From Rotaria sordida (lineage: Eukaryota; Rotifera; Eurotatoria; Philodinida; Philodinidae), in the NCBI GenBank assembly GCA_905250125.1, contig CAJNOL010000006.1:186001-250000 (forward strand): a stretch of 64,000 nt of DNA, given 5' to 3'. The number at the start of each line of letters is the position of its first letter. Position 1 is the stretch's first letter. The notes beneath the pieces are model-generated. The model worked only from the letters and a program-made list of their open reading frames with translations, did not search any database and had not been told where the DNA came from. The position numbers and the translations under genes are program-made. This document shows, one piece after another, positions 61,876-64,000 of this stretch.

Positions 61876-63907
61876 AAAGAATTTCAAAAAGAAATTTTTT
61901 GTTTTGTTTGAAATAAAAAAAAAAATGGTTAACATCATTACCATGAGATATTTATCGTTTGTATTATAAAAGGAAAAGAGATGCCATAGGATAGGAATAA
62001 TTATTAGATTCGAGTCAGGAAATTTCTTATTTTTCAAGGACGGATGTCAAATACAATAGTTCATTTAGTGAACCCGAAGACTGTTTTTTTTTACAGACAA
62101 AAAATAAGGATAAAATTTAATTATCATTATCGAAAATTATATTTAATCGAATAGAATTTTTTAGTTTTGTTTTATTTTCCGGTAGTTGATTTAGGGTGGG
62201 TAGGGTAGGGATTATCGTCTCGTCCTTCTAGACTATTTTTCTCAACAGAAAACGACAAAAAATAAATCGATACAACCTCTAATTTGACTTGTAAACATGT
62301 TATTTTTTTTTACTATGATCGTCCCTATTTACAGTAAAAACCGTCATTTGACACCGTTATTTTCAATAATATAAAATGAATAAATACGTTAATTCAACAT
62401 AAAATAAAAAATATTAATTGTGCTTCATTATTTTAGATAATATTTTCGCTTCACTGATCATGTAAATATTATAAGAAATACACACACATCAAAAGGGAAA
62501 AAAATGTGAGTACATGACAAAAAGGAAAAGACCTCGACGAAACAACCAAATGTTGCTTTTATATGCAAGGAAACGAAAAAAAAGCCTGAGAGTCTGACTC
62601 TATATAAGATCTGTCTGCTCGCATGGCTATTTCATATAGCAATTAAAGTGCAGAAAAGAAAGGTGAGATGCATATGCAGCTAACAAGCTTACTATACTAA
62701 TAACACTGGCTAAAGACTATATATGTGCTATATTAATAAATAATAAAAGAAGTTGCTCTTTTTATTATTATTTTTTTGTCTTGGTTCTGTCTTTGTTTTC
62801 ATTTGTTCCGGCTGTCTAATCCGACAAAACGCACAGGCCCTGACAAGATCTTTTTTCACATTCTTATATATTCATTTGTAAAAGAACGTTTTATGTCATA
62901 AATATATAAAAGTGTAATTCGATAATCAAAAGAAAAAAGAGAAAGAAAAAGATGACAGTAACTGCCATCCTTTTTTTTTCTTCTTGTGATTTACAATAGT
63001 ACTTGAGTCTAGGAATCGAGCATCGATAGGAGGTCAAGCATGCGTACGCTATTTTATATATATATAAATGACTGTATACGTAGAACATGAAAAACGAAAA
63101 AAAAATACGCAAACTATTTGTAACTAAAAATAAAGCAGGTAGATGTGAAAATAGAATCAAAAAAGAGAAAGTAGAAGTAAGCAATAATATTTGTTTTTCT
63201 TTTCTTCACTCTCTCGTGATTTAACCAAATCATATAATTGTCGCGCAACCGTGACGAGAGTACAAAAAGAAAGGCGTCATCAAGGCTTTACAAGTGAGTT
63301 GAAGAAGTAGAGAAAAAGACAATATTAAAAAAATACACATTATTATTTGACTTATCCAACAGGAAATAACATTGTAATTTTGGTATGTTCGGCTGAAAAA
63401 GTGATAATAGAAAATCAACAACAAACAACTAGCTATGGATTAGCTATCGCTATCGAACGCAGAATGAAGTGGAAGGAAAAGGATGATTTATCTTGGTGTT
63501 GTGTTAGTCGTCGACACAATGACGACGACGAAGACGACATTAAAGATGCTAACAAGCAAAGAGCGAAAGTGGTATTAATGGAGACATCAACAGACAAAGT
63601 CTCGTCACCGGTTGAAAAAGTAAAAAAAAAAGAAAAAGAGAAAGAAAGAGAAAGAAAGCACAAAAACATCTTCGCTTCGTTTCCTTTTTCTGCATCTTCA
63701 TCACCATCATCTTCTTCTTCTTCTTTTTCCTATTTCCTCATTTACGTTCTTTGATAATGACGACTCATCATCATATCTCTGTTTGCCTACCACATACTTG
63801 TTCTAACTGAAAGATTTGAGTACTTCGATAATTATCATTAATCAGTTAGTGAAATTCATAATAACATCATTTATTTGATATATTTTTAGCGGAATCTTTC
63901 TACAATT
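61876..63907. other. Intergenic, 2.0 kb
   Basis: It starts with the bystin 3' UTR. It includes a purine-rich run at about 63618-63660 followed by CTTCTT-type pyrimidine repeats at about 63700-63735, which make low-complexity open frames on both strands. I see no supportable gene. Confidence 0.5.
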
Positions 63908-63949
63908 ATGGAATCGTCAATAAATCCTCGAGGTTCAAAAGAAAATTTA
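63908..63949 (+). CDS. Possible first coding exon of a gene running off the right edge
   Basis: A TATTTTTAG acceptor-like signal at 63881-63889 is followed by a short leader, then ATG and 14 codons (MESSINPRGSKENL) up to a GTAAAA donor-like signal at 63950. Leader plus short first exon would be normal for the other genes here. With only 14 residues, no family can be named. Confidence 0.3.
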
Positions 63950-64000
63950 GTAAAAAAATAATTTTTCTTGTATTTAATAATAATCAATCTTTTTTTTTTA

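Noticed and set aside
63347-63754. Open frame of about 135 codons on the plus strand
   Set aside because: Composition is driven by purine and CTT repeats, the start is not supported, and no domain is seen.
1-64000. CRISPR arrays, bacterial operons, phage or horizontally acquired bacterial genes
   Set aside because: No regularly spaced identical repeats exist, and all recognised genes are intron-bearing animal genes.

Overview
The window is nuclear DNA of an animal. It is A+T-rich, its genes are split by many short GT-AG introns (often 45-70 nt), and it holds metazoan-only families: a Hox gene, gephyrin, a neuronal-calcium-sensor-like protein and a GRIP golgin. Compact A+T-rich introns and the many small non-autonomous DNA transposons fit a small spiralian genome such as a bdelloid rotifer. 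That placement is inference from style and was not tested by alignment.

Layout, left to right. (1) 35-3724, minus: gephyrin, 14 exons, cut by the left edge before its C-terminus. (2) 3914-7820, minus: a 718-aa coiled-coil protein I cannot name. (3) 9255-11293, minus: a 615-aa protein with a predicted N-myristoylation site, ankyrin-like repeats and a SOCS-box-like C-terminus. (4) 11.3-17.9 kb: gene-poor and transposon-rich. (5) 17898-18560, plus: an EF-hand protein of the neuronal calcium sensor type. (6) 19279-21444, plus: cytosolic Hsp70 with a heat-shock-type promoter and four introns. (7) 21.4-27.2 kb: gene-poor, with nested hAT-like elements. (8) 27202-29500, plus: a 567-aa protein of unknown function. 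(9) 32718-34647, plus: a Hox5/Scr-like gene whose homeobox is cut by three introns, leaving a 17-nt microexon. (10) 36775-50944, minus: a GOLGA4/golgin-245-type GRIP golgin of about 2,446 aa in 18 exons, one of them 3.8 kb long and built of repeats. (11) 55003-56289, plus: the G-patch/KOW half of GPKOW followed, in frame across a possible intron, by the C-terminal COMM domain of COMMD9. (12) 56431-61875, plus: bystin, 11 exons. (13) 61.9-64 kb: little, apart from a possible first exon at the right edge.

Most genes are unrelated housekeeping or regulatory genes, and I see no pathway-level cluster. GPKOW/COMMD9 and bystin lie close together in the same direction (142 bp apart), so co-transcription is possible.

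The most striking signals are the apparent GPKOW-COMMD9 junction, the four-exon homeobox with its 17-nt exon, the 498-bp tandem duplication in the golgin coiled coil, and a dense set of small DNA transposons (hAT-like with 8-bp target-site duplications, piggyBac-like with TTAA, pogo-like with TA, and several long foldbacks), many of them inside introns.

Exon boundaries were read by eye from splice signals and checked by reading-frame phase; none is confirmed by transcripts.
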